The translations under genes and the position numbers were made by a program. A DNA stretch of 64,000 nt from Pardosa pseudoannulata (taxonomy: Eukaryota; Arthropoda; Arachnida; Araneae; Lycosidae), in the NCBI GenBank assembly GCA_032207245.1, contig CM063498.1, positions 60,998,536 through 61,062,535 of the forward strand, in the 5' to 3' direction. A model generated the notes under the pieces. The model searched no databases and was not told the DNA's origin. It saw only the letters and a list, made by a program, of their open reading frames with translations. This document shows, piece after piece, positions 38,617-50,516 of this stretch (the stretch's first letter is position 1; each line of letters begins with the position of its first letter).

Positions 38617-39055
38617 TTAGCAAATCTTGTAGCGAAACTAAAGATAGAATTTTTTTTTTAAATTGGTACAATACTAAATTGTACTAGTTAAAATTTTTTA
38701 TAAATAGTATCCTTTAAAAATCACAAAAGACATTAAATAATTAAAAATCTTTAAAACAATTACTTACGATTTTTTTTATTCCATTCACAATCATATTCGA
38801 TAATGAGAGTTAAAACATCTTACATAAAAACTAAGACTGCGATACTTGAAAAACATATTTTGGTCATATTTAGAGCGAAAGATAAAAGTTAAAAATTTAA
38901 TTAAGCTTATCACGAAGCCAATTTTTTTAATTAGCTTATCTGAAGAGGTATTTGAGCACTTGAGCTATAAATGGCTACACAACTTTGTACAGCATGTTCT
39001 AAGGAAGAAAAATTAGTAAGAAATACCTTTGAAAGCTCCAAAGAATTATAAAAAA
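38617..39055 (+). repeat. Old dispersed repeat X, copy 2
   Basis: Same landmark order as 29924-30410 (ATAATGAGAGT, CATATTTTGGTCATATTTAG, AATTTAATTAAGCTTATC, TATCTGAAGAGGTATTTGAG). It follows directly on the MITE-derived array, so that array lies inside or beside repeat X. Confidence 0.8.
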
Positions 39056-39645
39056 TATATATTGATTTAAATTACTTTTTCAGAATTGAAAAAGATTAAC
39101 GGTTTGTTTTTTTGGAAGTAATTTCTTAAAAAACGATGTTTAATCCCTTTTTATTTTAAAGAAAATTCGGAACTAAAATAGTTTTATATACACTAAGGCA
39201 AATAAATAGTTGACTATTTATACAATTTTATGGATTCTGATTTTGAAGGGATTATGTAACAGATAAACAGCTTTTGCATCCAGGTTTAAATTGCAATCTA
39301 TGTGCAATAAAAAATTTTTAGGGCTAGCAAAAAATTTAAATTCCTGATATTTTTAAAATTATATCGAAACTTTCTTTCAATTTATATAACTAATTTTATA
39401 TACTAGATTCATAAAATGGTTGCAAGTGTGTAAAATAATATGTATTTTTTCAACGCCTTTTTAAATTTTTTTGTGTACAGATAGTTCTAATTTCAACAGA
39501 AATACCCATTTCAATCCTTTCTGAATCCATTTTAACTATTTATTAGTTTTAGTCTCTACGTACCTACAAAATAGAAATTTGAAACTTTAAATGTCCATTT
39601 TTACCAGCCCTGAGTAAATTTGACAAGTTTCAACGTAACGTCTGT
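39056..39645. other. No gene seen
   Basis: AT-rich sequence; nothing recognised. Confidence 0.4.
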
Positions 39646-39647
39646 TC

Positions 39648-39908
39648 ATATCCAGATAGCAAAATTTAGATGACAAGTCTACAAGTTTGAAACAAGACTG
39701 CAGCAAGTCTAAGAACTTTCGCGTGCTTCAAGGTTTTCATGACAAGATTGTCATAGTTTTGCAAAAAAACAGCATTGAAAAGTGGTGGCCGCTTTATACT
39801 CCGTCTAACTTGTAGGAGTTTTGATGCACGTTTGTCACGTCAAATTTGTTATGACATGACATTATCCCTAAAAAATCAAACTTGCTGCAAGTATGCATGT
39901 TATATGAG
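39648..39908 (+). mobile_element. Small palindromic MITE (GCAAGTTTGC-rich), founder of an array
   Basis: It starts CCAGATAGCAAAATTTAG and ends near GTATGCATGTTATATGAG. Its interior matches 44819-45036, for example CGCTTTATRSTCCGTCTAAC, CGTCAAATTTGTTATGACA and TCAAACTTGCTGCAAGTATG. The termini resemble the TCCCAnnTAGCAAA ends of the pair at 43614-44405. Target duplication not resolved. Confidence 0.65.
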
Positions 39909-41518
39909 TACATATGTCCTTCGCATAATTGTTAAGTGATTAACTAATGAATGTTGAAATTTTATATTTACAACTGCTGTACCATATAGTTTTGTACTAC
40001 CCTTTGTGATTACAACCAAAACTCTCTATAATATAACTCAATTTATACTAACTCTGTAGATCGTAAATATGAAATATGAATTGTAATTACTAAACTGTTT
40101 AGGCCCACGTTAACGAAAAATTGTGTTATGATTATAAAAAATTATTCTGTTTCCTTAACATGCTTTAATTTTTTTTTTTGATTACGAGCTTTGCTGCAAG
40201 TTTGTCTCGTCAAATTTGTTATGACAAAATATTATCCCAAAAAAATCAAACTTGCTGCAAGTATGCATGCTATATGAGTACATATGTCCTTCGCATAATT
40301 GTTAAGTGATTAACTAATGAATGTTGAAATTTTATATTTACAACTGCTGTACCATATAGTTTTGTACTACCCTTTGTGATTACAACCAAAACTCTCTATA
40401 ATATAACTCAATTTATACTAACTCTGTAGATCGTAAATATGAAATATGAATTGTAATTACTAAACTGTTTAGGCCCACGTTAACGAAAAATTGTGTTATG
40501 ATTATAAAAAATTATTCTGTTTCCTTAACATGCTTTAATTTTTTTTTTTGATTACGAGCTTTGCTGCAAGTTTGTCTCGTCAAATTTGTTATGACAAAAT
40601 ATTATCCCAAAAAAATCAAACTTGCTGCAAGTATGCATGCTATATGAGTACATATGTCCTTCGCATAATTGTTAAGTGATTAACTAATGAATGTTGAAAT
40701 TTTATATTTCCAACTGCTGTACCATATAGTTTTGTACTACCCTTTGTGATTACAACCAAAACTCTCTATAATATAACTCAATTTATACTAACTCTGTAGA
40801 TCGTAAATATGAAATATGAATTGTAATTACTAAACTGTTTAGGCCCACGTTAACGAAAAATTGTGTTATGATTATAAAAAATTATTCTGTTTCCTTAACA
40901 TGCTTTAATTTTTTTTTTTGATTACGAGCTTTGCTGCAAGTTTGTCTCGTCAAATTTGTTATGACACGACATTATCCCAAAAAAATCAAACTTGCTGCAA
41001 GTATGCATGCTATATGAGTACATATGTCCTTCGCATAATTGTTAAGTGATTAACTAATGAATGTTGAAATTTTATATTTACAACTGCTGTACCATATAGT
41101 TTTGTACTACCCTTTGTGATTACAACCAAAACTCTCTATAATATAACTCAATTTATACTAACTCTGTAGATCGTAAATATGAAATATGAATTGTAATTAC
41201 TAAACTGTTTAGGCCCACGTTAACGAAAAATTGTGTTATGATTATAAAAAATTATTCTGTTTCCTTAACATGCTTTAATTTTTTTTTTTTGATTACGAGC
41301 TTTGCTGCAAGTTTGTCTCGTCAAATTTGTTATGACACGACATTATCCCAAAAAAATCAAACTTGCTGCAAGTATGCATGCTATATGAGTACATATGTCC
41401 TTCGCATAATTGTTAAGTGATTAACTAATGAATGTTGAAATTTTATATTTACAACTGCTGCACCTTGTAGTTTTGCACTACCCTTTGTGATTACAACCAA
41501 AACTCTGTATAATATAAC
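39826..41518 (+). repeat. Tandem array of MITE end plus flank, five ~370-bp units
   Basis: GTATGCATG recurs at 39891, 40261, 40631, 41001 and 41372. Each unit contains about 80 bp of the right end of the MITE at 39648-39908 followed by about 290 bp of flank (TACATATGTCCTTCGC ...). Units 2-5 are nearly identical, differing by one or two bases such as GACAAAATATT or GACACGACATT. The fifth unit is cut short at about 41518 by repeat Y. Confidence 0.97.
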
Positions 41519-41690
41519 TAGCAAAATTCAAAGCGAGTTTGAAAACGTTTGAAATTCACCCCTTCCTAAGTGCTCGATCGTTTAATGCCATTATTTCAAG
41601 CCCTATTTTCCCCGGCTAAGAACAGGTGATTAAATTCATCAATTTATCACATTTTAAGTAGATGAAAATAACATTTTTTCTAGTTCCTTT
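41517..41690 (+). repeat. Dispersed repeat Y, copy 2
   Basis: Matches 34725-34980 (see repeat Y, copy 1). It lies between the 370-bp array and a SINE. Confidence 0.7.
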
Positions 41691-41702
41691 AACCATCGAC
41701 GT

Positions 41703-41836
41703 CCTACCACGGGACCTACAGCTTAAAGCCGATTCCGAACGGCTACGAACATCCATGCGACTGTGGAATTCGAACCCACGAACTCCGGTACCGAAGGCCA
41801 GCACCCTAACCAATCGGCCATTGTTCGGCCCGAAAT
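41703..41836 (-). mobile_element. tRNA-derived SINE, 3'-truncated
   Basis: The minus-strand head GGCCGATTGGTTAGGGTGC and B-box GGGTTCGAATTCC are clear and the core follows. The SINE breaks off at GTAGGTCCCGTGG, so the CCAAACC tail is missing. Loss of the 3' end is unusual for LINE-mobilised SINEs and suggests a later deletion or recombination. Confidence 0.88.
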
Positions 41837-42592
41837 ATGGGTGATTAGACGGAAGAAACAATTCGTAGCTCCCTCAATAAATCGCTGAAGAACAGGTAGA
41901 AGATCTGCACAGTTAGTTCTGAAGAACAGCAAACAATCCTGAAGAGGATTATATTAGAATACGAAAACCCAAAGCACAGGGTATCGCTTCAATCTCAGCA
42001 AGATATTTATCCCAAGACGAGATTTCGCTAAATGAAACTCTCCGATGGAGAGACTGGTCTAGGCGACCTTCGAGTTAGCCGATGCGGGCTACTCCTTAAA
42101 GAAAAGATCCCAAGGTGGAATTATTGCAAAAAAAAAAAAAAAAACTCCGGTAGAGAGACTGGTCAAGGCGACCTCTAAATTAGCTGGTTGCTAGCTAACT
42201 AACTTCTCTTCAAAAAAAAAAATCTTCTTCGTCTCTTTCTAGGGGAGGGGCCTCTAAGAAAGGGGCCTCATCCATAATTTTATTATTGGGTCACCTAGCG
42301 ATGACCTCACCTTCGACCAACTGGATTGGTCCGGGTTAAACCATCATCGGCCGCAAAGCCAGGGGTCGCTTAGCGGCTACATATGAGAAGCGGCAAATCC
42401 TGTGTCGTTCCGCGATCATTTTTTTTCAGTTGTCAGAGACGGTGCCGTGTCGTCTGGCATATTGTTCCTTTACTATAGTGCACGGCAGTGTAGACTTCAT
42501 GGTGCCGTAGAAAACAATCCTTTTGTATACACACAAGTCCACCTTTCAAAGCAAAGTTCTTTGACGATACACCGCTAAATCACGCCGTTACA
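41837..42592 (-). repeat. LTR-like dispersed repeat, copy 2
   Basis: Homologous to 21739-22543 over its length, starting just after the SINE (CCGAAATATGGGTGATTAG). The right end is CACGCCGTTACA. On the minus strand it begins TGTAACGGCG. It contains the same internal duplication and an A16 run near 42129-42144. No internal coding region. Confidence 0.6.
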
Positions 42593-42631
42593 TTGCGTAA
42601 CTAGTACTTCTAATAAATTCTAGATAACATT

Positions 42632-43110
42632 CTGGGTTTTTGATTTTAAATTTTCCTAAATTAGTAAATTCTACACCGAAACCTAATACCTAGCATTTTT
42701 CTCTCAAAATTCATACCATATTAAATTAATCTTAATCAAAATTTACTATAAATAGTAACAAACAAAAATTTTAAAAGCGAGTAACTAATTAATAATCTTT
42801 TTACTACTTACTTATGATCTTTTTTATTCTTGAATTCACAATCATATTCACTAATGAGACTGAAAATGTCGTACTTAAAAACTAAGAACACCTCAATTCA
42901 AAAGCATATTTTGGTCATGTTTAGCATGAAAAAAGATTAAGAATCTAATTACGTTTACCACGATGACACTTTTTTCTTTAATTAGCGTGTCTGAAGTAAT
43001 ATTTGAGCGTTTGCAGATATAACTGGTTATAAAACTTCAGGGAGTATATTCTAGCAAAGTAAAAGTTTTTAAAAATACCCCTGAGAGCTTCGCAGAGTAT
43101 TGAAAATAAA
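42632..43110 (+). repeat. Old dispersed repeat X, copy 3
   Basis: Landmarks shared with copies 1 and 2: CACTAATGAGACTGAAA, CATATTTTGGTCATGTTTAG, GTGTCTGAAGTAATATTTG and GAGCTTCGCAGAG. A partial fourth copy of its first ~180 bp lies at 45803-45985. Confidence 0.8.
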
Positions 43111-43286
43111 ATATATAAGGATTTAAATTACTTGTTTAAAAGCTGATTAAGAAGCAGGATTTGTTTTTTAAAAGAAAATTTTTAATAACAATATTTAATC
43201 TCTTTTGACTTTTATAGTAGTTGTACGTTAAATGTGTTTTTTATAATTATGCTATTGAATATTAGTACAATTTTAAAACGATGGTT

Positions 43287-43465
43287 CCGAACGATGGCTG
43301 AATGGTAGAGCACTGCTCTTCGGCACCGGAGTTCGCAGGTTTGAATGCGACTGCTGGCATGGATGTTTGTAGCCGTTCGGAATCGGCTTTAAGCAGTAGG
43401 TACCGGTCTCGTTATCCCTCGTAAGCAAAGCAGTACACCGTAGCGCTCCAAACCGAAACCAAACT
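43287..43465 (+). mobile_element. tRNA-derived SINE, full length
   Basis: The head is CCGAACGATGGCTGAATGG, the B-box-like segment CAGGTTTGAATGCG, the core GCCGTTCGGAATCGGC and the tail CTCCAAACCGAAACC. It is flanked by a short ATGGTT repeat on each side, shorter than a usual duplication. Confidence 0.9.
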
Positions 43466-43613
43466 ATGGTTTTTAGAAAATTTTGTAATACATATAGACT
43501 ACTTTTTCTATCAGCTTTAAATAATAGTATTTCACATGTTTAAAAAAAAATTGATATGGACTTACAGTTTGTTTCATACTGAAAAATAAATCATTTTTGC
43601 TGGAAAATAATAT

Positions 43614-44405
43614 TATCCCAAATAGCAAATTTAGTTTGCAGAAAACTTGCAGCAGTCTTGCTTTGTAAGCCTGCAAACTTGTAGCAAGTTCAGCATGATA
43701 AATCTGCAAGTTTGAAACAACACTGCAACAAGTCTACTCACACTTCGAAGTCACCATTCCTCCAACTTGCAGTAAACTTGTCATGCAAGTTACACTACAC
43801 TTGTCGTGCAAGTTTGCTGCAAACTTTTCATATCAAACTTGCAGCAAGTACATTACAAACCACGGTTGGAAAAAACCCCGCTGTATGCAGAATAATTAGT
43901 TTTTACGATTTGTTTTTGTTTTTACGTTAAAAACTGAAAATTATTTGCATTGTCTCCGTAGTAGCGGAGCCCTCGAGTTTGAAGACAAATTTTAAATGGC
44001 TCTGCTCCGGAACCGTCGAGTGCAAAGGATTAATTAGCAAAAAAATTAATTTCTAATGAATTTTTAATATTTATTCAAAATTTTCTAAAATCGTAATCTT
44101 TCCAAAAGTAAAAAAAAAATTCCCCTTTACATATGCTATTTAAACCAAACAAAAAGGTTTTTTTTCAAAAACAGTGCGGTTTTTTCCAACCGTGGTTTGC
44201 AATGAACTTGCTGCATGTTTTATATGACAAGTGCACTGTAACTTGCTGCAAGTTGGAGGTATGGTGACTTCGAAGTTTGCGTAGACTTGCAGTCTTGTTT
44301 CAAACTTGCAGACTTGTTATGCTGTACTTGCTGCAAGTTTACAGGCTTCCAAAGTAAGACTGCTGCAAGTTTTCTTCAGACTAAATTTGCTACATGGGAT
44401 AGAGC
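43614..44405. mobile_element. Inverted-repeat element of GCAAGTTTGC-rich family
   Basis: Arm 43614-43885 (from TATCCCAAATAGCAAATTT) pairs with arm 44170-44405 (to TTTGCTACATGGGATA). Both arms are packed with ACTTGCTGCAAGTT-like palindromic words. The ends match those of the MITE at 39648 and the right end at 45036. The 280-bp centre has its own inverted pair (CGGAGCC near 43966 and GGCTCTGCTCCG near 43999). The frame at 43712-43930 arises from the short repeats and is not a gene. Confidence 0.75.
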
Positions 44406-44818
44406 CATCTAAGAAACTTTGAAATAATACTTTATAGAGAAAAAAGGGTTAATAGCATTGAAGATACTTTAAAATTTATAAATCCTACACTCAAAGGGCA
44501 TAAAGGGATAAAAAAAGAAATTAAAACGAAACTTTAGAAACTTTCCAAAAAGTTGAGAAAAATTCACTTAAAAATTAAAATTCTCAACATAGGTTTAACA
44601 TGGCCTAATACACGAGCATGAAAACGAAAACATTGTTTAGTGAATCAAAGAATTAACACATCTATTTAAACTATTAGAAATTCTAGATAGTTGCAAATTA
44701 AGAGAAATTCTACTATAAAAAATAACCACACTTGAATAATTAAAATAATAAATGCCTTTTAAAAAATCCATAGCCGCTTGCGGAATGGCATGGGAAACGT
44801 TTGCGCATGCGCTCGTTT

Positions 44819-45036
44819 TCTTAACTCTGATGCAATGATGGGAACTTTCGCTTGCTCCAAGTTTGTCATAACAAGATTGCCGAACTTTTGCAGCAAAATT
44901 GCGTTGCAAAGGTGTGGTCGCTTTATGGTCCGTCTAACTTGCAGGAGTTTTGTCGCGTCAAATTTGTTATGACAAGATATCATCAAAAAAAAAAAAAAAT
45001 CAAACTTGCTGCAAGTATGCAAGCTATCTGGGATTA
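44819..45036 (+). repeat. MITE right-half relative of 39648-39908
   Basis: Matches the right part of that MITE and ends GCAAGCTATCTGGGA, the expected terminus. It contains an A15 run near 44986. The left end is not clear. Frames on both strands here are shadows of the repeat. Confidence 0.7.
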
Positions 45037-46204
45037 AATTTAACACTGCAATTATATCCAATTAAGTCCAATTATAAGTCAAATATTTTGTAGATTTACT
45101 GGATGCGTAAAACACCAGATAGGCTTTTAGTGTGTAAAATATTATGCATTTTGTCTGCTCTTATTTTTGTCGTGTTATAAATGATTGTTAAAAAAATCGA
45201 ATGAACTGCTATTTTGAAGAATTTTATACAGAGCTATTTTCTCTTGTTTCCAATTATAACAGAGTTTTGGGAAATAGCCGCATTAGTAGAACTTTGTCTT
45301 ATAGAACAAAAATCCACGATATTGAATGTCGTAGCTGGTATAACTGATCATAACGAAAAGAGCTTCAACCTCTTGAGGACAAACGAGTAAATGTTATACG
45401 AGTCAACCATTATGAAAACCGTTGCCGTTTACGCCATTTAGTAATTAAATCTAGCATTTAAAAATTAAAATAAAACAATCAAATCTTCTATTACGCATAC
45501 GCGACGCTAGTCCCTCAATATCAACCATAGCTCTTTGCGTGGAGGTGACGATGGATTGATAAGAGTGAAATAGCTGCATTGCGTATACAAGACGTTGAAC
45601 ACATCATTGGCTTGTCCAAGAGGCATAAGTAACAACAACTACTAAGAATAATTTTATTTACACCGTGAGAATTTTTACTGGACATAAACAAAATTATGTT
45701 ACTTTTAAAATAAATCAAAGGTTGAATCTTCAAAATTTTGTTTGACTAAACTCCCGGTTATCCTTAATAATGTATATTCAGGATGACATGTAATTAATAC
45801 TTCTAATAAATCTGAGATAGTATTCTAGGCTTTTGATTTTAAATTTTCCTAAGGTAGTTAATTCTACAACGAAACCTAATACCCAGCGTACCTCTCAATT
45901 CCTACCCCATTAAATTAATCTTGATTAAAATTTACTATAAATAGTAACATACAAAAATTTTAAAAGCGAGTAAATATTAAACATCAAGCTGAAACATGCG
46001 ATTTTTAGATAAGGATATACTACAAAAAAGGTTTTTTTGTGAAGTAGAATATTTAGATTAAGAAGCCTAAAACTTCGCCAAAAGTAAAATATACAACCAG
46101 TAAAAACCTCTTATCTCATCTGGACCTGCATTTCTATGTGATTCTCAATCGTCCACTTTACATCTTCTAAATATGTGTTTTTCTCGTTTTGAATATCATC
46201 TTGC
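45037..46204. other. No gene; partial repeat X at 45803-45985
   Basis: AT-rich. A partial copy of repeat X (CTTTTGATTTTAAATTTTCC, then ATTTACTATAAATAGTAAC) is present. Nothing else recognised. Confidence 0.5.
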
Positions 46205-47016
<812 letters not shown>

Positions 47017-47021
<5 letters not shown>

Positions 47022-47960
47022 CGTCCCTCACTTTTCCTTCTGTAGCAAAATCATTCGATACAATTGAAAATTTTCCATTATTTCAGATACTTCTACTAGA
47101 GTTTAATTATAAGAAGGTCTACAAATTGACCGACTGGAAATAAATAACACTTCCCGATTTGTTATTAGACATAATGTCCTGGCAAGAAGATTCTTTTCTC
47201 AAACATGCTTTCACTTTGATGATTTTCAAACAATTTCACAAGAGTTCTTTGAGATTAAGTTATATGAAGCACTTTTATTTTCTCTTCAAAAGCTTTTAGA
47301 TAAACTTTTAAACCTGTAGAGGGAGAAAGTAATTTCGATCGTCTGTTGTAACGTAATTGAATTCTTCAGAAGCATTAATGGAACTTTTATTTAAAATTTG
47401 ATCTGATCAGTTAAATTTAGGTTCTTTTTTCACGCCGAGCAATAGCCCATGGATTTAATACTGAACAACGTTGAGTTTAGTATTAATCCATACTTGACAT
47501 ATTTAGTTCATGGTCCCTTGATTGTGAAACATATCATGGAGTGCCTACATTTTCGGCTACATCAAGCATATCATTTTGATTCACATAAAAGTTCTACAAA
47601 TTTCTTTCTTCGATATATACCACATTTTAATTTCTTTGATTTTTTCAGACACTTATCTTTGCTTTTATGCTTATCTTTGAGTTTATTAAGATATTTTTTT
47701 ATTTACACTTTTTGCTTAAACTTACTTGTGCTTTTATCTTTAGAATTCTATTAATCCTTTTACTTTTTTTACTTGAAATTTTTAGTTTGGGCCAAAGTTT
47801 TAATAGTTTGTTGGGCACAATATTTCTCAGGAGAACTTATTGTCGTTAAACTGTATGCAATTCAACTCAACTCGATTCCTCACCAAATAGATTGGACAAT
47901 CAGCGTTGGGCATTCTTGATTTCCATTAGGTGTAATATAATAGGGAATTCTTTACTTGCA
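47017..47960. other. No gene seen
   Basis: The frame at 47449-47754 becomes a Phe/Leu-rich run over a T-rich strand. No homology recognised. Confidence 0.4.
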
Positions 47961-47962
47961 TA

Positions 47963-48105
47963 GAAGATAGGCGAATCGGTAGGGTGCTGCCTTTCGCTGT
48001 AGGACTTTGTAAGCTGGAATTCAAGCTACTTGATTAAAGTTTACAACCGTTCAGAATCGGCTTTAAGCAGTAGCTTCCGATTTAAGTAGCCATCGTTAAC
48101 CAAAA
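47963..48105 (+). repeat. Degenerate SINE
   Basis: The head GAATCGGTAGGGTGCTG and core CCGTTCAGAATCGGCTTTAA align with the plus-strand SINE family. The B-box is decayed and the tail lost. Confidence 0.75.
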
Positions 48106-48862
48106 TATTGACAAAAATTCTCTAAATCTTCATCCATAAAAGATACGTTTCCCATTTCCCTGCAGAAATCCTAGAGGACAAACGCCCACTTCTGTAGAAA
48201 GATTCCCAATTCTCTTAATATACAGTAAGAATTCCGCCATCATTGGAATGAGCCATTGTCATGGACTTTCTAGAATGATGTATGGGTTGTATATAGCTCA
48301 CTAACTTCGAAAAGCTCGACACTCTCTTTTAACCCACAAAACTCCGTTCTTATTTATTCTGTTTTTCCCCCTACGACATAAGTAAACGAGCTTTCCAGAC
48401 ATAACATAGAGACAATAACTTTCCGAGTTTGGTTTATTTTGTAACCTCTTATAGTTTCTGGTGCCTTAACTTTCCTAGATTTATTTCAAAATTTTTAATA
48501 CTGTCTATTAAAGTGTTTGTTTTAAAATGAATATACTTTTCAAAAACGTAAGATATTTTATTATGCTAAGGTGGGTTTAATACCGATTTTAAATACCGCA
48601 ATGAAAGTAAAAGCTAAAACCTCGTATAATTAGAAATAATTGATAATTGTTTTAAATAAATTGTATTTAGCCTAAGTGGAAGTGATACTCAGTTTTGTTT
48701 CTATATACGTTTAAAAATATTCAAAAGAAATAAAAGAAAGACTAATGTACACTGCAGCTGGATTATATTCAAAGACAAATTTGGGGTGACCCAATTTTTA
48801 CGAAAATATTACCTATTATAATCAAAAGTTCATTTTTAGTAGATTTTAATGCCGTATATGTT
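48106..48862. other. No gene seen
   Basis: AT-rich; nothing recognised. Confidence 0.4.
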
Positions 48863-49215
48863 TTACGTAATAATATTATTGGTGCTCATACTGATATTAA
48901 GAATGCAGTTAAAAACTGAATATTTGAAAGCCTGATATTGGAGGCCCTTAGTCCTTTCAAAACAGTGATACCAAACACTTTTTGCGTCAAGGCACTGGTA
49001 ATCTGTTGAAACTAAGGACAAGAGTCGAATTTTATTAATTTTCGAAAATTTTGGATTTATAACAAATTTTATTAAACTTAACATATTTTGGTTTAGCAAG
49101 ATGTGTTGAGAAAACTCAATCTCATCACTAATTTCCATTACTAAATGCGCCGAAAATTTGACATCTCTTTGATAGCATGATTCTTGTAATGCTTGGAGAA
49201 AACTTTTATTCAGAG
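48863..49215 (-). pseudogene. Possible coding remnant, unrecognised
   Basis: An open minus-strand frame of about 117 codons runs from near 49215 down to 48863. It includes LQALQESCYQRDVKFSA, MEISDEIEFSQHILLNQN and STDYQCLDAKSVWYHCF. Residue composition, with Trp, Cys and His at scattered positions, is more protein-like than the surrounding AT-rich frames. Stops interrupt it upstream. No family was recognised; a fragment of a transposon protein is one possibility. No convincing splice sites. Confidence 0.3.
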
Positions 49216-49528
49216 ATTTTCATAAAAGCATTTAAACGTACACTGGTGAGAATATGACGAAGCTATGACTTAAAAAACACTTGTTTTTAGAGGTATGGGA
49301 TTCACATCATAAGCATGCACTTGAGCCACGACCGTTCTCAATTTCTGATTCATCTGTGTCAAAAATGTGTAAAATTTTGGAACGCCAACATCAGCAAATA
49401 TTTCTTTAAGAACGTTGTCACACTAGAATTCGATGAATTCCATTTGAAAGCTACTTTTTAATTTTTAAACATCGGATGAAAATTATGAAGTAAAAAATTA
49501 ATGTTTCCTCTCAACGAGAAGTCTTTAA

Positions 49529-50175
49529 CCCTCCGAGTGGAATGCATCGAGGAAAAAAAGTGTCCAAAAATACGCTGAAGGTTTACTACGTCAGTGGCTA
49601 AAGCATTCTATAATTTTTCCTTCACCCTTTGGGGACTAGAACGGAATACGGGAAACCCACACCTCGTCATTATTGTCCCTTTACTTCCGGTTATAAATAG
49701 ATATATAAATAGATATTATAGATTGTTAATTTTTAATACGCATAAAGCTCACCAACTCTCGGAAGATCACCCCATAAGAAATAATGGATTCTAAAAGTAG
49801 AAATAAAAATAATCTTTGAGAGACTTATTTGTATTTTTTTACGAAAGTCTTCCAAGATATTTAAGTGGTGCAATTAGAGATACATCTATTACCGCAAATG
49901 AAATACTTCGAAATAGAGATTTACAAAGCCATGAAAAGCTATCAGCGTCTTTCTGCCTCAGGGGGAAGGGGTGCATCCCTCAATAAATGTCAGTCAAAGA
50001 GGAGTGCAATTAACAAACAATCGACTTGACCCTCCTACTGAAAAATTCCATGGGGGAAAGCACTGGCAGAAATGTAAATTACATCTATTTTTGGAACGTT
50101 TTCAGAGGTCGAAAATCGTACGTTTTGAAGACAGCATCGGTTTGGAGGAATTGTACGTGTGAACCGCTTAGAGGG
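49529..50175 (+). mobile_element. piggyBac-like MITE P1, 647 bp
   Basis: TTAA at 49525-49528 precedes CCCTCCGAGTGG. The right end CCGCTTAGAGGG is followed by GTAA, a one-base decay of TTAA. Homologous along its length to 20391-21030. Confidence 0.9.
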
Positions 50176-50516
50176 GTAATGCGTATGGGTACTAAAGACT
50201 GTAAATAATGCTTTTAGTCTTTACTGCTCATGCACTGCGTATGTACGTTAAGAGCAGTTTCTATTACTGTATCTTGACTGGACACGTGTACTAGATTGCA
50301 TTACTAGAAGAGTCGCCTGTTTTGACAACACCCTGCCTTAGAGATATACGGTATAACGTAAATTAATTAATATTAATCTATTAAACAGTCTATTATACTC
50401 TATTTCTCATAATATAAACCGTATTTCACCCTCATTTGTTAACCAAAATCTTTATTAATACATGCAACTCTTAAGAAGAGGAAAGAAGCTAAAGAAGTGG
50501 AACTATGTTTGCTTAC
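50176..50516. other. Intronic or downstream sequence of the cyclase gene
   Basis: Immediately 3' (minus sense) of the exon ending at 50517. It begins with the donor GTAAGC (50516-50511). A small palindrome, TAAAGACT/AGTCTTTA, lies at about 50195-50223. No next exon was recognised. Confidence 0.5.

Noticed and set aside
43712..43930. Thr/Ser/Cys-rich secreted peptide
   Set aside because: The frame is produced by repeated ACTTGCTGCAAG words of a MITE arm.
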